Assembly (NCBI GenBank): GCA_013821585.1
Contig: JACDGO010000009.1
Span: forward strand, 1-16,468
Source of the DNA: Sphingomonadaceae bacterium
Lineage (GTDB): Bacteria; Pseudomonadota; Alphaproteobacteria; Sphingomonadales; Sphingomonadaceae
DNA length: 16,468 bases
Direction of reading: 5' to 3'
The number at the start of each line of letters is the position of its first letter. Positions within the stretch are counted from its first letter, which is position 1. Positions 15,153 to 16,468 of this stretch are shown here, piece after piece. The translations under genes and the position numbers were made by a program. A model generated the notes under the pieces. The model saw only the letters and a program-made list of their open reading frames with translations. It searched no databases and was not told the DNA's origin.

Positions 15153-16229
15153 TCACGCGTCGTAATCTAATACCACATCGTCGGTAAGCGGGACCGCCTG
15201 GCAGGTGAGCACATAGCCCTGCGCGACCTCCTCGGCGCTGAGGCCATAGTTCGCCTTCATCGTCACTTCCCCGGAGACGAGCTTCGCTCGGCAGGTGGCG
15301 CAGACGCCCGCCTTACACGCGAACGGCGCCGGGAGGCCGGCGGCGCGCGCGTTCTCCAGGATGCTCCCTTTGTCGGCGTCGAAGGCGAGCGTGCGCGTCC
15401 GGCCTTCGAGCGTGACCCGGACCCTCAGCCCCGCCGCCTGCTGTTCAAGCGCGCGCGCGGCGACGAGCTGCTCGGCCGACATCGCGCCGACGGTGAAGCG
15501 CTCGATCAGGATCTTGTCTTCGGCGACGCCCGCCGCGATTAGTCCGGCTTCGGCGGCGTCCATCATCGGGCCAGGGCCGCAGATGAACGCGGCGTCGACA
15601 GTGGCGGGATCGACGATCGATTGCAGAACCGCGGCGATCTTGTCGCTGTCGAGGCGGCCATTGAAAAGCTCGACCTCCTCGGCCTCGTCCTCGAGGAAAT
15701 GATAGAGCTGAAACCGCGCCATGAAGCGGTTCTTGAGCGCGGCGAGCTCCTCGAGGAACATGATCGAATCCGACGCGCGGTTGCCGTAGATCAATGTGAA
15801 GCTGCTCAGCCGCTCGGCGTCGAGCGTCGTTTTGAGTAGCGACAGGATCGGCGTGATGCCCGATCCCCCCGCGAAAGCGACATAATTGGCCGCGCGCGCG
15901 GGATCGAAGGTCCAGGTGAAGCTGCCATGCGGGGGCATCACGTCGATCACGGCGCCGGGCGCGAGTTCGCGGTTCGCCCAGGTCGAGAACAGCCCGCCCG
16001 CGATCTGTTTGATCGCGACGCGAAGGGCGTTCTCGTGCGGGGCGACGCACAGCGAATAATTGCGGCGCACCTCCTCGCCGTCGATGTCGGCGCGCAACGT
16101 CAGATGCTGGCCCGCGGTGAAGCGGAACATGTCGCGCAATTCGGGCGGAAGATCGAAACGCAGCGACACCGCATCGTCGATCTCGCGCCGCACCTCGGCG
16201 ATCTTCAGCGCGTGGAAACCGGCCGACAT
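15153..16229 (-). CDS. paaE: Phenylacetyl-CoA epoxidase reductase subunit PaaE
   Basis: Reductase that passes electrons from NADPH to the PaaABC epoxidase in phenylacetate degradation (also called PaaK in some species). It has 358 residues. The N-terminal FAD domain has RRNYSLC, with R56/Y58/S59 as the flavin motif. The nucleotide-binding domain begins with GGSGITP at 120-126 and ends near CGPGPMMDA. The C-terminal plant-type [2Fe-2S] ferredoxin domain has ligands C305, C310, C313 and C343 in CKAGVCATC and LTCQA. This domain order is that of the PaaE family. The partial paaD gene lies 133 bases upstream on the same strand, consistent with a paaABCDE operon, but an inverted repeat interrupts the spacer. 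The distal end meets the gene-poor stretch. Confidence 0.95.
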   Translation of the reverse strand: MSAGFHALKIAEVRREIDDAVSLRFDLPPELRDMFRFTAGQHLTLRADIDGEEVRRNYSLCVAPHENALRVAIKQIAGGLFSTWANRELAPGAVIDVMPPHGSFTWTFDPARAANYVAFAGGSGITPILSLLKTTLDAERLSSFTLIYGNRASDSIMFLEELAALKNRFMARFQLYHFLEDEAEEVELFNGRLDSDKIAAVLQSIVDPATVDAAFICGPGPMMDAAEAGLIAAGVAEDKILIERFTVGAMSAEQLVAARALEQQAAGLRVRVTLEGRTRTLAFDADKGSILENARAAGLPAPFACKAGVCATCRAKLVSGEVTMKANYGLSAEEVAQGYVLTCQAVPLTDDVVLDYDA

Positions 16230-16261
16230 GGGCGTCCTTCAGTTGAACGGGTGGGTCCACC

Positions 16262-16339
16262 CGTCATTCCCGCGAAGGCGGGAATCCATACCGCGAGAGG
16301 CCTTTCACAATATGGATTCCCGCCTTCGCGGGAATGACG
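16262..16339. repeat. Perfect 29-base inverted repeat with nested palindromes (REP/BIME-like)
   Basis: The left arm (16262-16290) and right arm (16311-16339) are exact reverse complements of 29 bases, separated by 20 bases. Each arm also holds a smaller palindrome, ATTCCCGC-gaag-GCGGGAAT. The core CCCGCGAAGGCGGGAAT resembles intergenic palindromic elements dispersed through many proteobacterial genomes. It lies between paaD and paaE and would form a very stable RNA hairpin. There is no U-run, so it is not a classical terminator. Confidence 0.9.
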
Positions 16340-16362
16340 AGGGTGGGGCCGGGCGCAGCTCT

Positions 16363-16468
16363 TTAATGGCATTTGAAGCGGTCGAACGGCTCGCGGCAGG
16401 TCTCACAGCGCCACAGCGCCTTGCACGGTGTCGATCCGAAGCGGCTGACCTCGACCGTCTCGGACGAT
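16363..16468 (-). CDS. paaD: PaaD, C-terminal end only (phenylacetate pathway)
   Basis: The last 34 codons of a gene entering from the right edge, ending in TAA at 16363-16365. The visible residues include VSRFGSTPCKALWRCETCREPF and end DRFKCH, with four cysteines in a zinc-ribbon-like C-x5-C-x2-C-x8-C pattern. This is the characteristic C-terminus of PaaD, a MIP18/DUF59-family protein. PaaD is thought to support maturation of metal centres in the PaaABCE epoxidase. Being followed on the same strand by paaE strengthens the assignment. The N-terminal DUF59 domain lies outside the window. Confidence 0.9.
   Translation of the reverse strand, partial: SSETVEVSRFGSTPCKALWRCETCREPFDRFKCH

Noticed and set aside
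16262..16339. Intrinsic terminator or CRISPR-like repeat
   Set aside because: There is no U-run after the hairpin and only one inverted pair is present, with no series of direct repeats and spacers.

Overview
The window is high-GC chromosomal DNA of an alphaproteobacterium, most likely a sphingomonad (order Sphingomonadales). This is inferred from gene content and base composition, not from a marker gene. Genes are tightly packed on both strands, with several stop/start overlaps typical of such genomes. I see no phage, plasmid, defence or CRISPR module.

Left part (1-5307): a C-terminally cut aminopeptidase N gene (pepN) runs off the left edge on the minus strand. It is divergent from a small outer-membrane beta-barrel protein whose start region carries two Fur-box-like 7-1-7 palindromes. 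Then come an integral-membrane M48 (Ste24-type) zinc protease and, overlapping it by 4 bases, an atypical NAD(P)-dependent short-chain dehydrogenase/epimerase-like protein. That protein's 3' end overlaps antisense with the 3' end of an EamA exporter gene by 100 bases.

Middle (5208-9357): an EamA exporter coupled to a low-specificity L-threonine aldolase (minus) faces a PLP-dependent cystathionine gamma-lyase-type enzyme (plus). After the latter lies a coding frame for a small low-affinity iron permease-like protein with no ordinary start codon. A tRNA-Thr(GGT) gene, a 65-residue charged orphan protein and a stand-alone Lrp/AsnC ligand-binding domain protein follow.

Right part (9354-16468): a minus-strand pair, glutaryl-CoA dehydrogenase plus an alpha/beta hydrolase, is divergent from a plus-strand pair encoding a fused E1 alpha/beta and an E2 of a 2-oxoacid dehydrogenase complex. 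Together these suggest amino-acid or dicarboxylate catabolism to acyl-CoA and then crotonyl-CoA; the E3 subunit is not in the window. A stretch of about 490 bases without a recognisable gene and with visibly lower GC separates this from the end of a phenylacetate degradation operon on the minus strand (3' end of paaD, then paaE). A perfect 29-base inverted repeat sits between those two genes.

No clearly new multi-gene system is visible. The best leads are the start-less iron permease frame, the paired Fur-like palindromes at an uncharacterised outer-membrane protein, the linkage of glutaryl-CoA dehydrogenase with a fused-E1 2-oxoacid dehydrogenase, and the nested palindrome inside the paa operon.
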